From the NCBI GenBank assembly GCA_003024175.1, contig MDYQ01000419.1, positions 62,001 to 126,000 on the forward strand: DNA of 64,000 nucleotides, given 5' to 3'. Position numbers and translations under genes: made by a program. Position 1 is the first letter of the stretch. The number at the start of each line of letters is the position of its first letter. Source of the DNA: Planoprotostelium fungivorum (Eukaryota; Evosea; Variosea; Cavosteliida; Cavosteliaceae). This document shows, one piece after another, positions 35,860 through 46,631 of the stretch. The notes beneath the pieces were generated by a model. It worked only from the letters and a program-made list of their open reading frames with translations, searched no databases and was not told the origin of the DNA.

Positions 35860-38800
35860 TTAGAAATAGAGATCGGAGTCTTTCTCTTCTGGATAGACGA
35901 CCTTCTGCTCCATCCTCATCCTCTCGCTCAACTGACTCAAACTCGGTCTCTTCTCTGTCAATTCTTCCGTGCACTCTGCGATGAGCTCGGCCAATCTCTC
36001 GTCCACAGACTTGTCTGTCACAAAGTGAACCTCATTGTCCTCCAAGTCGTCGTAGAGGTGGTGGTTGTCTGTTGCCATGCACCACAGTAAGACTCCGATG
36101 CTGTACACGTGGCCGCTTGCAACGTATCTCTTTCCTTTGATGATCTCCGGAGCCTGATCAAACGATGATCAGACGATCGCTCATCACATCTTCTCTCTCA
36201 CCGTCTGCATGTTGTTCTTCTTCGGTTGATGGGGAGAGTTTTCTGTGACGATGCTCGATAGACATTGCAATTTCACGTTCATCCCATTATCGGCAGATAA
36301 TAAGACCTGAGATGATGTCAACGATCATCTGATGGTGGTGACGACATCACCTTCTTTGGAGTAACACGAGTGTGTACCATACCCATAGCAGTGAGATAAG
36401 ATAATGCGCTAGTCAATCCTCTCGCACTGTTTCCCTATTAATTCAACTCTTTGAACGAAATACCCACATTGAAAAGACGATCATCAGCATCGGTTGAGGG
36501 TGAAGACACAGATAACTGTCCAGAGTGTCGTGGTTCATCCATTCCATGACGACGTAATTCTCCGTTAGATTTCGACCGAGGTATTGTACGATGTTGGGAT
36601 GATGTAACGCCTACCACAGTGAGCTCGTATTCATCGTTTGTTACTATTCTTCACCTTCACAACATCGCACTCTCTCAATACGTCTACATGTTGTGCACAC
36701 TTCTTCAGGGCAACTGTGGTGGTCTCTTTGTACGTACCCTTCCACACTTCTCCTCTCGCTCCTTCGGCTATCTTCTCGCCAAAGACGATTCCGTCCGTGT
36801 CCAACACGGTGAAAAGCGATATATCGCGATCCTTCTGTTTGCGGTCAGTCTTTCATTCAAATGATCGTTCAATTTCGCAAAGTTTCACATTCTCATTCGT
36901 CGATGGGGATATGTTCGATCGATGTCTCACCTCATCGTATCGATATATTCTACGGTAGATCGTTACAGAAATGACAACGATGAGAACGAGGGCACCCAGG
37001 ATACTGCACGTGATGATGGCGATGACCGCCTTGTTCTGATTGGATGAGGTCGTGCCCGCCTCGGCAGCCACTTGATGAGGTGCGGCATCGATTCCGATGG
37101 AGAAATTCGTCAAGTGATCACTCTGACAGATGGTGACGTCTCCCTCTACAACGAGTCCGCATCCATCTCTCGACCATTGAGAGCGTGGTTCGTTCCAGTA
37201 CTGGCACACGGCAACTGCAGCGTGTCAATATAAATGGTTTTCGCGTTGCACATATCAGAAGATTCAAACGATTTTGAAATCGTTACATTTAGCTGCGTGT
37301 GAATGTGTACTCACTGGAGTTGGGAGGAATGATATCGATGATGCCCATGCTGATGTTGATCTTCTCTTTCGTTCCTTTGATTTCAATCTCTCTTCCATCG
37401 GAATACACGCTCACTCCTACCACCTTACTGTAACTGTCTTTCCATCAGTCTTCAATTTCATAACGAATGTACATACATGGCCTGATTTTGAACCGATGCA
37501 AACGGGTTGAAGGACACCGATGAGAGAGATACTGAAACTGTCCATGTGTCATTCTCTTTCTTTTGAGATATCCATCACCTTTCTGCGAGTTGAACGCAGT
37601 GATTGGAAGAGATACAGCTACGTTATCGTTGATGCTGCTCTGTATCGTCCGTATTCCCCCTGAACTCAGATTGTAGGTCTGCAATTTGATCGATACATCT
37701 CGTGTGTTGTACTCGAAAGATGAAGTGTTGCGTAGGAGAGCCGTGATCACGGCTGAGATGGTTCTGCTCGTCTGTCTCTCGTCAGTTACAACTGTCTCAC
37801 ACACTCCCACCTCGGTTCCATTCAAGAGTGTGCTGTTCAATATGCTCTGTAGTACATCAGCCATCTCTTCTCTCTGTCGTTCAGCTCACCTGTGCACGGT
37901 CCACTGATATGACGGTATCGTTGTCGTATAACGAATCGATCACGGAAGCCAATGAAGCGTTCGTAGAGCTTACGATCGATGAAGTCGAAATGTCTGTTGT
38001 AGAGGAGAAGCTCGTAGTGGGAGAGGTTGACACAGCAGTGGTACTCGAAGTGGTCGACTCTGTGCTCGTGCTGGAAGACGTAGACTCTGTGCTACTGCTG
38101 GACGCGGTAGGTTCTATGCTAGCACTGGAAGACGTAGATTCTATGCTGGAGCTGGAAGACGTAGACTCTGTACTGGAGCTGGAAGACGTAGATTCTGAAC
38201 TAGTGCTGGAGGTGATCAAATCTGTGCTGGAAGACGTAGACTCTGTGCTACTGCTGGAAGATGTGGACTCGGCACTACTGCTGGAAGATGTAGACTCTGT
38301 ACTACTGCTGGAAGTGGTCGACTCTGTGCTAGTAGAGGAAGTGGTTGGATCTATGCTTGTACTGGCAATGGTGGAGGTCATGTCTGAAGAGGAGGTAGTG
38401 GGATGTGTGTCTTCAGTGGAAGTGGTGGATGATGTCACATCCGTGGTGGAGCTTGTTGATGTTGTGTCTACCGTTGATATGGATGAAGGAATCACGTCAT
38501 ATGTGGAAGAGGTGGTGTCTGTGGTAGATGTAGATGGTGCATCATCGGTTGTAGGAGATGTTGTAGATGAGGTAGACACTGCGTCTGTGCTACTCGTGGA
38601 AGAAGTAGGATCTACGATCGAAGCACTGGAAGACGTTGTAGATGAAGTGGTCGTTGTAGAGGAAGAACTCGTTGTAGATGAAGTGGTCGTTGTAGAGGAA
38701 GAACTCGTTGTAGATGAAGTGGTCGTTGTAGAGGAAGAACTCGTTGTAGATGAAGTGGTCGTTGTAGAGGAAGAACTCGTTGTAGATGAAGTGGTCGGTG

Positions 38801-40504
38801 TGGCTGAAGATGTGCTGGATGTGGTACTCGAAGACATTGAGGTGGTGGAGGTGGTTGGAGCCGTCTTGCTGGTGGAGGACGTTGTAGATGAAGAAGTTGG
38901 CGGTTTGGTAGGTTCGATACAACGAACGGGCATCTGGCATATCAGCGCCACGTTCAGCTTCGGATAACAGAAGAAAGGGTTTCCTCTCATATCACATGTG
39001 CGGCTGACACCGATGTAACCCACGGACGTGAAATTGTTGTTACTCAGATCTAGATCAGTCAAGTTGGAGAGTCCACTGTTCCTTCCCGTCACACTACCGT
39101 TCAAGAAATTATTGGCCAGACTCAGCCCCTGTAAGTTGGGTAGGTTGATGACACTGAAATTGGCTGCAGGGCGTCAGAATCTATCTTCCATGTTGTCGTC
39201 TCACCCGAAAGAGGTCCACTGAATTGGTTGTACTGGAGGTTGATAACAGAGAGAGAACTCATGCTGCCGATGGTGGAAGGGATGGATCCGCTGAATTGGT
39301 TGTTGTATAGAAAGAGTCGTTGTAAATTCGTGAGGTTACTGATGGAGGGTGAGATCGAGCCCGTGAGCATATTCTGAGCCAAAGCCAACTCTACGAGTTG
39401 GTTCAGATTCCAAACAGAAGAGGGGATGATTCCACGGAGCTGATTGTTGTACAAGTAGAGATACTTGAGAGAATTCAAGTTGCCGATTGATGTGGGGAGA
39501 ATTCCGCTCAGCTGGTTGTTGTGCAAGAGGAGGTACTGGATGGAAGTGAGATTACCGATGGATGTTGGAATGCCTCCGCTGAGTAGATTGTTTGACAAAT
39601 CTAGAAAGGAGAGAGAAGTGAGATTCTGGAGGGGAGGAATGACACCACTGAGCTGGTTGTTGTTCAGCCACAGGACATTGAGAGACGTCATGTTTCCGAT
39701 GTAAGGTGGGACGGATCCGGTGATTGCGTTGGAAGAGAGGTCCAGGGAGAAAAGATAGACCAGGTTTTGAATGAAAGGGAAGGTCCCGTTGAGTTGGTTG
39801 TTGTTCAACCACAGGATCTGGACCGTCTTGATGCTTCCGATGGACGAAGGAATGAGGCCGGTGATGGAGTTGTAAGAGAGGTCCAAGGATCCGATGGAGC
39901 TGAGACCTGAGACGGAGGGAATGGTTCCGTTCAGTTGGTTGTTATTCAGCCAGAGGTAAGACAGAGACTGTAAATTTCCCACGGACGACGGGATGGACCC
40001 GATGAGATTGTTGTAGGACAGATCCAAGACGGTGAGGGAAGTAAGACTCCCGATGGCGGAAGGGATCGGACCCGTGAGACGATTGACAGAGAGATTCAAC
40101 GAGGTGAGGGTGGTAAGACTGCTCAATGAAGAGGATATACTTCCGTTGAGAGCAAGGCCATAAAGGTTGATTTGCGCTGGGTTGCCATAGCCATCGCAGG
40201 TGACACCGATGAAATCAGCAGCATTGCATATCTGAGAAATGGTCAGATTCTGTTCGGACTTGCGTGTAATATCATCGACTGTGCGATGATCAAGAGTTCG
40301 CGCAGTGAGCTCACATTACTTCCTCTCCAATAACTCGTCGAACCTGAATGGTCTCAGAATCAAAGAAAGACCGATTACCCTACCTCCTAATGTTTGCCAA
40401 ATCGTCCTCATCGTCGTCGCAGTGCTATAAGCTCCACATACTATGGGTACGAATAGAAACAGATGGATGATCCAGATGGATCGAAATGAGATGCCAGAAC
40501 CCAT
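35860..40504 (-). CDS. LRR - Ser/Thr stalk - GAIN-like/GPS - TM - pseudokinase receptor
   Basis: A signal peptide (IWIIHLFLFVPIVCGAYS) and an LRR cap (NAADFIGVTCDGYG) precede about 14 plant-type LRRs (e.g. NLTSLSFLDLSNNLLSGGIP), 40130-39000. A Ser/Thr-rich stalk of about 350 residues, partly a 36-bp tandem repeat, spans 38930-37880. A GAIN-like part (ADVLQSILNSTLLNGTEVG) leads to a GPS motif: CQYWNEPRSQWSRDGCG, then CQSDHLTNFSIGI, with the HL-T autocleavage site. A TM helix (AIITCSILGALVLIVVISV) is next. The kinase domain has GVWKG-like loop EGARGEVWKG, the Lys in TVALKK and a helix-C Glu (LRECDVVKALHHPNIV), but HTRVTPKKVLL replaces HRDLKPxN and KLQCLS replaces DFG. APEIIKGKRY and the C lobe are normal. 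So it should bind and signal without phosphotransfer. Ends SDLYF at 35860. Confidence 0.85.
38636..38793. repeat. 36-bp tandem repeat coding the Ser/Thr stalk
   Basis: About four near-perfect 36-bp units inside the receptor gene; sense strand codes alternating TTTSSTTSSSS. The opposite strand has a long acidic open frame (37828-38967) that is only the complement of this repeat. Unit number is likely to vary between strains. Confidence 0.85.
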
Positions 40505-40544
40505 CTCGCGTTCGACTTTGAAGCCTTTCGTTACTGCGTGAGGC

Positions 40545-40899
40545 TTTAAAAGATCTGTTGAACGGAGGGCTGTGGGTTGTGTTTCCGATTATAGGTTGGC
40601 TGGCAACAATAACACAAATAGACAGGACAATTATCAATTACCCAAATTTGGAGCGTCTCTCACCCCAGTCCTCTCTTGACGTATCATCTCACCCACTCCA
40701 CACAGACATCGATCCAATTGCATGGACTCTATCCTGTGGCAATCGACAGGTAACTACGTACATTCGTCGGGAGATTTCGCATTATCGACTCCGCTGGGCT
40801 CCAAGCTTGTTTGAGGAACAAAGAAAGCAGATCCGAGAAGGAGAAGTAGACACAGCGGATCTGGATGATGATCGACACGAGCATGCGAAGAAAGAGTGA
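40545..40899 (+). CDS. Unrecognised small membrane protein, start not fixed
   Basis: An open frame encodes EALKDLLNGGLWVVFPI, a hydrophobic stretch to IGWLATITQ, then DRTIINYPNLERLS and a charged C terminus YRLRWAPSLFEEQRKQI and HEHAKKE. No in-frame ATG precedes the hydrophobic part, so an upstream exon or a different start is needed. An intron may lie near 40676-40710. The stop is 11 bp from the stop of the convergent VPS26C gene. No family recognised; a mitochondrial or ER protein is possible. Confidence 0.4.
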
Positions 40900-40910
40900 C
40901 ACGTTTTCAT

Positions 40911-42196
40911 TCAATAAGAACCGATGGAATCAGACTCGTCCACTCTGAGTAGTTTGATGGGAAAATTCTCGTTGATGACGTGCTGATCCGCCAGCAGAAT
41001 GACCACGTTCACGTCGAATTCAATCTTGAATTGTTTCGTGATGAGAGTGGGGCAGGTGAACAATCGAGGGAAAACCATGAAGAGTGGAATCGAGATGCCC
41101 TTCTGCGGATCACCATCTGCTACCTGATCGATGATGAGATCGAGTGGAACGCATCATCATCATCATCTCTCCAGGTGGGATGATCGATCGTGATGTGATG
41201 TGAAGTGTACGAAAATCACCTGGATGTTCTGTATCTCGGTTGATTCTTTGGACACACCATCTGTACCGCCTGTCGATCACGTCATCATGATGTGATCCAG
41301 ATATCATCATTCGTCAAGGAGAGATCGCCCACCTCCGCAGGTCTCCACTCGAACGAGTTGAACTTCGATGGAGCGGATCTTCTCATCACATTCCTCGACG
41401 ATGATGTATCCAGTGAACGGTTTGTTGATATTGAAGACCTTGGCATCGATTTGGCCCTTCATCTTAAAGTGTGGGATGTTCTTGCTCTGTTCCGTTCATC
41501 AGCTTCATTCGAAATGAGATGATGGCGATCACCTTCTTTGCATTCTCCAGGGCTTCCGGAGTGATGGTGAAATCGATGGGCTCAGATGGAGGAAGTGTCT
41601 GTTGACTCTGTTGTGGTCAGTGATGCATGGGGATTGATGATGTTTCGAACCTTGATCTCGACGACAAATTCGACTTGCTTCTGCAGATTCTTGGCCAGCA
41701 TTCCTCTCTGTAAGTCTGCACGGATATAGTATTGTATGTTGATGAAGACTCCATTGTATGTCTCATACAGAGTGTTTCCTGTCATGGCCTCTAATTTGAA
41801 TTCAAATGGGATTTCTGTGTCTCCAGTCTCGAACTTTCCTGCGGGTGCCAGATCTGCTCACATATCATCCGAGATGTTCAGATTATATTTCAATCAGAGG
41901 CAACAGATATGGAATTGATCAAATAAAACATCAGAACTGACCGACTGTGGCAAAGATGTTCGGAAATGGCTTGACATTGTTCGCACCCCCGGAATCCATG
42001 ATTCCACGGCTCGTTTTCAGATTGACGATTCCTTCTAATACGAGACGTAGTCCAGAGTGAGACATTCTCGAGGGAGTCGAAATGATTACGACTCCAGTAA
42101 CGTCATCCTATCAAGAGTTAGACATAATCGATTAGGTTCACATACTCCCGGTCTGTATATACGATCTACTCTCTTTACCCGGATGTCCAGCGACAT
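40911..42196 (-). CDS. VPS26C: VPS26C (DSCR3) subunit of the Commander/Retriever complex
   Basis: Arrestin-like fold. Start MSLDIRVKRVDRIYRPG, then GVVIISTPSRMSHSGLRL, FPNIFATVG, TLYETYNGVFINIQYYIRAD and KNLQKQVEFVVE. The C-terminal half has ADGDPQKGISIPLFMVFPR, FTCPTLITKQFKIEFDVN and VINENFPIKLLRVDESD. Start, LYETYxGVF block and the RLFTCPT block are diagnostic of VPS26C rather than VPS26A/B. Family role: with VPS35L and VPS29 it recycles cargo from endosomes to the plasma membrane. About seven short introns. About 320 residues, close to human. Confidence 0.92.
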
Positions 42197-42309
42197 GGTG
42201 ATGATGATCCGATGTGTGTGACGTATTCTACAACGAACAATAAATGACTTTTCGATGTTTTATTCTTTTGATAACACGCTCAGCGGGCTTCAGCCCCTTT
42301 CTTCTCATC

Positions 42310-45300
42310 TCATGCCGTGTTCAACATGATGAGGAACCTCTTCTCTCTCCTCTTTCTCGCTTCATCTTCAGAGCTGCTCTGACCCTTGGTGGCTGTTTGT
42401 TTACGTCAGACGATCTCATCATCACTGCAAAGATGATGAGACATACCTCCTCGCCGCAGTAAGAGGAAGATGAGACAGGAGAAGAGAACGAACAGAGTGA
42501 GGATGGTATAGATGACGTAGTGTTTGCTCAAGCTCAACCTCGATGCCAACTCTTGTCTCTCCTTCGGTGTCCTGCGTCGTCATCAGCCTCTCAAAAAAGG
42601 AGGAGATGTCTATCGAACCAATCCGAATCGATCTCACTTGTATGGCTCTGGGAATTCATCCAAGTGTAGCTGTGGATTCTGTATGTGGTCCGGGTACTCG
42701 AAAGTGGACTTCAACGGGAAGAGAGAGTCGTAGAAGTACTTGATTGCCTCTAAAACTTGAGGTGCACGTGGGTCCGTGTGGTTGATGTTGTCGTTCAGAC
42801 AGATAAACTTTTGTCTCCTCTCCCGAATTCCATCCAGTGACTTCTGTACGTTCGTGACGTTGAGTCCGATCATCAAGAAGGCCACTTCTTCTGTGTCCAT
42901 GATCTCGTGGCTGAAATTACGGTCAGCGTGAAATTTCACAGAAATCTCACCGATTTTTCGGTTTCTGACCAAAGTGGTCCCTCAGCTATTCGATGTCAGA
43001 TGGATGTCATGATGTCATGCCATGGAATATGATGTCTCTATGATCTCCCTCACCTTGCGGTACACCGTCTCACAGCTCATCATGGTGACGAGTGTGATGT
43101 TCCCTCCTTCACTACAATTTCTAAGAGTGTATTGGAGATCGGCCACGCTGTTCTCTTCTAAAGGGAGGGGACCGATGTGTGCTGCTGTCGTCCTCAATTC
43201 ATTGTCGTTCAGCCAACCGTCTTCGTTGACATCCAAATACTCGTACCACGTCTGATACATTCTCAATATGAATTCGAACGATCGAGAGTCTGTCTACAAC
43301 GAGCCCACCTCGGTCATATTGAACACACCGAGTTGGTGGATCATGAAATAAAAATAGGAAAATGCAAATTGCATGTCTTGTGGACTTCTCAGCTGATGCG
43401 ATGACGTGGCATCCCATTTGTCGGGCCACCTGGAGAGTCTCAGAATCGTGACATCTCCACGACATTTCATCTCACATCTTGTGTAGATCCTGAAGTGTCT
43501 CCAGATTGATGTAATGCGGCATGTGAGCGGGCACCTGTTCGTATCGTCGATTTGAATTCTCGTGAAATTTCACGGAGATCTCACTTTTCTAGCGACTGAA
43601 CCGTACGCGGCGTTCATCAAGGAGTTTACGAACTTGAGTGAATCACCGTACATGTCCTTCAGTTTTCTACCGGTGGCCGGTCTCACGTCACTCTGATCAC
43701 GTGACTTGTCCCAGTCCCATTGAACTGACGTCTCATCTTCGTTCTGCGGAACGTGAGCTGGACTACAACGAGGCGGCTCACCCATGGTTGATGCTTGATA
43801 TCTCCCCTGTTCTCGTAGTCTCTCATCTCTTTCAATTTTTCTGCGGCGCGTGTGTACCAATGCGTATCATTCGATGTCATGTTATCCAGATGAAATCTGA
43901 CGAAAATATCAGCCATCTACAACGAGGCGTCTCGAAATTTTGTTCCACCTGTCCTTGGCCATGGTGAGGATCTTGACGATGGTATCGCGGTCGAGATGTA
44001 AGACATCTCGGATGGAAGATACGACATGCTCCGTGATGTTGTAGTCCCTGTCATCGAGCATGTTGAAAGGGGTGACACCCTTCAGATCTCTCTCTTCGTA
44101 CATCTGTCTCTTCTGTAGATCTTCAGTTTTCCGTGAGATTTCTCCCACATTTCACCTGAATGGCTCTCTGGGCGCGTTGTAGTTCTTCGGGTAATTCCTC
44201 TTGCGGTACGGCGTTACGCTTCTACAACGAGTCACTTTTGAATCTCTATCATGACGCATTCGTCACGGTGCATCGTTCTACACCGTGTGACGAGGAGACT
44301 GATGGACTCACCACTTCGGGCTCTTGAATGTCCCTTGGGCCCTCTATGACCTCCTCCGAGACTGCAGGTGAGCTACCCGTACCGGTGAAAAGTGCTTCAG
44401 AAGGGATCATTGTCATGGCAGTCACTCCACTGTGGCTCATTTCTTCCAAATTCGTACTGTTATCCGTCGCTGATGACGTCAGACTACAACGAGCCATCCA
44501 TCACCCACCGGTCACGTGACTGATATTGAAGCGGAGTTGTAGTTTGGATCCATCCTTGTCGATGTTGATTTCTACCGATGCCGATTGCCTCTGGATGTTC
44601 TTGTGGAAAGTGAAGGTGATGATCTTGTGCTTCTGAGATATGGTAGAACTTCGAATGAGGACGATGTTGTCGTGTGAGCCGTCTGACACTCTACCCGTAC
44701 CGATGACCTGTCGTCGTGTGAAAACGGGAGAAAATTGGTGGAAAACTGCCCACCTCGGATAGATTGAGGTAAGCTGCGGGAATCCCGGGGGGAAATTCGA
44801 TAAATTCCGTCTGTGTGGAGGTCACTTGACACGATCTACAATTAGCCAACTCACCGTCTCGTTGAGCATCAAACCGTACACTTGCTCTTGTATTTCCGGT
44901 ACGTCACAATCACCAGCGTCAAAACCACATTCGGCCACTCTACAAGTTCGATCACAAAACTTGTCTCCGATCCAAGAGTCAGGGCAGCCAGAGGCACAGT
45001 AGGCTAAATATAGCGTCAATCTTCCGTCTACAACGGTGTAGACGACTCACCCGAAGCTCGGTTATTGTTGTTATTGTTGTAATTGTTGTTACCTCCGGCG
45101 TAATTATTGTTACCCGCTGTCATAATTCAGCATCCATCTACAACGTTGTAGATCACCATTGTAACTGGCACCTCCAGCGCTCGTCGTGACATTCTTACAG
45201 TCTCCCCCGTCAAAATCGCAGGCAGTACAATTGCAAGCTTGGTCACAGAAACCATCACCGATCCACGATGATGGACAACCTTCTGCACAATTGGGCACGG

Positions 45301-46375
45301 CCCAAGCCAGGAAGACTCTCTGTCCCCTGTGATGGCGTCAGCCCACGTCAGAAGCGTACGATACGTACGCTGATTTCGTCTCGAAATCATCCGGGTAAAC
45401 TTTTCTTCCCAGCATGGTGTCATCGTTGAAGTAGATGAATTTTGGAGATAGACCTGGAATGCGATGTAGATTCGCTTCGATTGCGGGAGAAGAGAAGGTG
45501 GGGAGGTGGCTCTGGTTGGCAAAAATTTGTTCCTGTGATGACATGATCAGACGAAGCGGATGCGTTCCACACAGGGAGGTGATGATGGTGATGATGATGG
45601 AGCTCAGAGGACGATGAGAGTGGTGCTCACGTGGGTGATGACGGTTAGGCGAGGGTGAGAGACGTTGATCCAATAAGGGATCTGACCGTTCGTGACGAGA
45701 TAGATGTGATTCACCCAAGGAGCATATTTTTCGATGGAGCGTAGAGAGTATCTCAGCTCCTCATTGTCTGTATGAGGTGAGAATGCATTTCGCATGGGGA
45801 TGATTACCTTTGAATCGACTGCTAGTCTCTTCATCCCGAGTGCAATTGTGCTTCTCGGGGACTTCGGTGCTGTTGCACAAGCGAACTGAAATTTGTCAAT
45901 CGCACATTCGACGTGTGATTTTGGACGATGGTAAGTAAACATCGACTCACATATCTCTCCTAAGAACTTGATCTTGGTTTCTCTCAGAGCTGAAGAGATT
46001 CAGCTACATGGAACGGAAACATTCTCGATCGATCGAGAATATGAACGTGATCGAGATCACCTGCGATGTGGCGAGGGTCTGTTCCATTAACCCACGTGAA
46101 CACGACGTCGATGTTTTCATATAACTCGGCAGTATACCCAGGACTCGATACGATCGATGCCCCTATTCCATTAACGTTAGAACCTTCGGAGATACTCTCT
46201 TCAGTAGATCCAACTCACTTGTGGGAAGCTGGATGACGATTTCATTGTGAGGAAATGCAACAGTCAACAACTGCAAGATGGAGTTGAAGGATATGAATAG
46301 TCCTATAAAGAAGACTGTCGCTCCCCATTTCGTGGCGAGGAAATTGAGGAATTTTGTACGGACCACTCGCAGCAT
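42310..46375 (-). CDS. GNPTAB: GNPTAB-type N-acetylglucosamine-1-phosphotransferase alpha/beta (Stealth family)
   Basis: Full architecture is visible. N-terminal signal anchor ([18 protein letters not shown]); Stealth CR1 [18 protein letters not shown]2 [20 protein letters not shown] and [11 protein letters not shown]; two Notch/LNR repeats [16 protein letters not shown] and [16 protein letters not shown]; an Asn-rich linker; CR3 [16 protein letters not shown] and [14 protein letters not shown]; an EF-hand [15 protein letters not shown]4 [17 protein letters not shown]; and a C-terminal TM helix [16 protein letters not shown] with a short basic tail. In animals it makes the mannose-6-phosphate tag on lysosomal enzymes in the Golgi; the same reaction is likely here. 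Many introns, several with donor-proximal inverted repeats. Confidence 0.92.
43561..43574. repeat. 14-bp palindrome CGTGAAATTTCACG in a GNPTAB intron
   Basis: The palindrome lies about 10 nt inside an intron, just after the sense donor GTGAGATCTC. The same 12-bp core gtgaaatttcac recurs at 42928-42939 at the same place in another intron of the same gene. Confidence 0.85.
45135..45154. repeat. ATCTACAACGTTGTAGAT palindrome at an intron donor
   Basis: On the sense (minus) strand the intron begins GTG followed directly by this 18-bp palindrome. Removing the about 40-nt intron joins SYNG to the Asn-rich linker in frame. It is the clearest copy of the recurrent CTACAAC/GTTGTAG intronic element. 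Confidence 0.85.
46021..46060. repeat. Two palindromes at an intron donor of GNPTAB
   Basis: A perfect 20-bp palindrome (attctcgatcgatcgagaat, 46021-46040) is followed by gtgatcgagatcac (46047-46060), whose minus-strand copy begins exactly at the 5' splice site (GTGATC pairs with GATCAC). The intron lies between the CR1 exon and the next one. In RNA these would form two stacked hairpins starting at the donor. Confidence 0.85.
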
Positions 46376-46631
46376 GCTGCCAGTCTAAATGGTTTGTCCA
46401 ACGCACCTAAATGAGTCCAAACGTAGAATAACCTCTGATGATGAGGTCGGATGTTCCCCCGTCTTGTATCACGTCTAGAGAAGAATCAGGGGTCGAAAAG
46501 TGTGGCGACAGCTGTCACGACTCCACAAACAACGAGACAGTGACATTCGTGAATCACTATTTTTATTTTGTCACCGACAAATCAAACCGCCAGCCCAGCG
46601 ATGTGTAGATTAAGTTCAGTCCTTTGCAATA

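Noticed and set aside
37141-37160. CTACAACGAG motif inside the GPS exon and in the Ser/Thr repeat
   Set aside because: Here the motif codes conserved residues (CGLVVEG) or Ser-Thr runs, so these copies are not counted with the intronic element.
37828-38967. A 379-residue acidic open frame on the plus strand
   Set aside because: It is the complement of the Ser/Thr-rich stalk of the LRR-GPS receptor; its regular Val/Asp/Glu pattern follows from the repeat.
43743-43780. An ultrashort 19-nt intron ending ctcgttgtag in GNPTAB
   Set aside because: Splicing it out gives an early stop; a 38-nt intron using the next acceptor (ccgcag) restores the frame needed for the conserved CR3 block.
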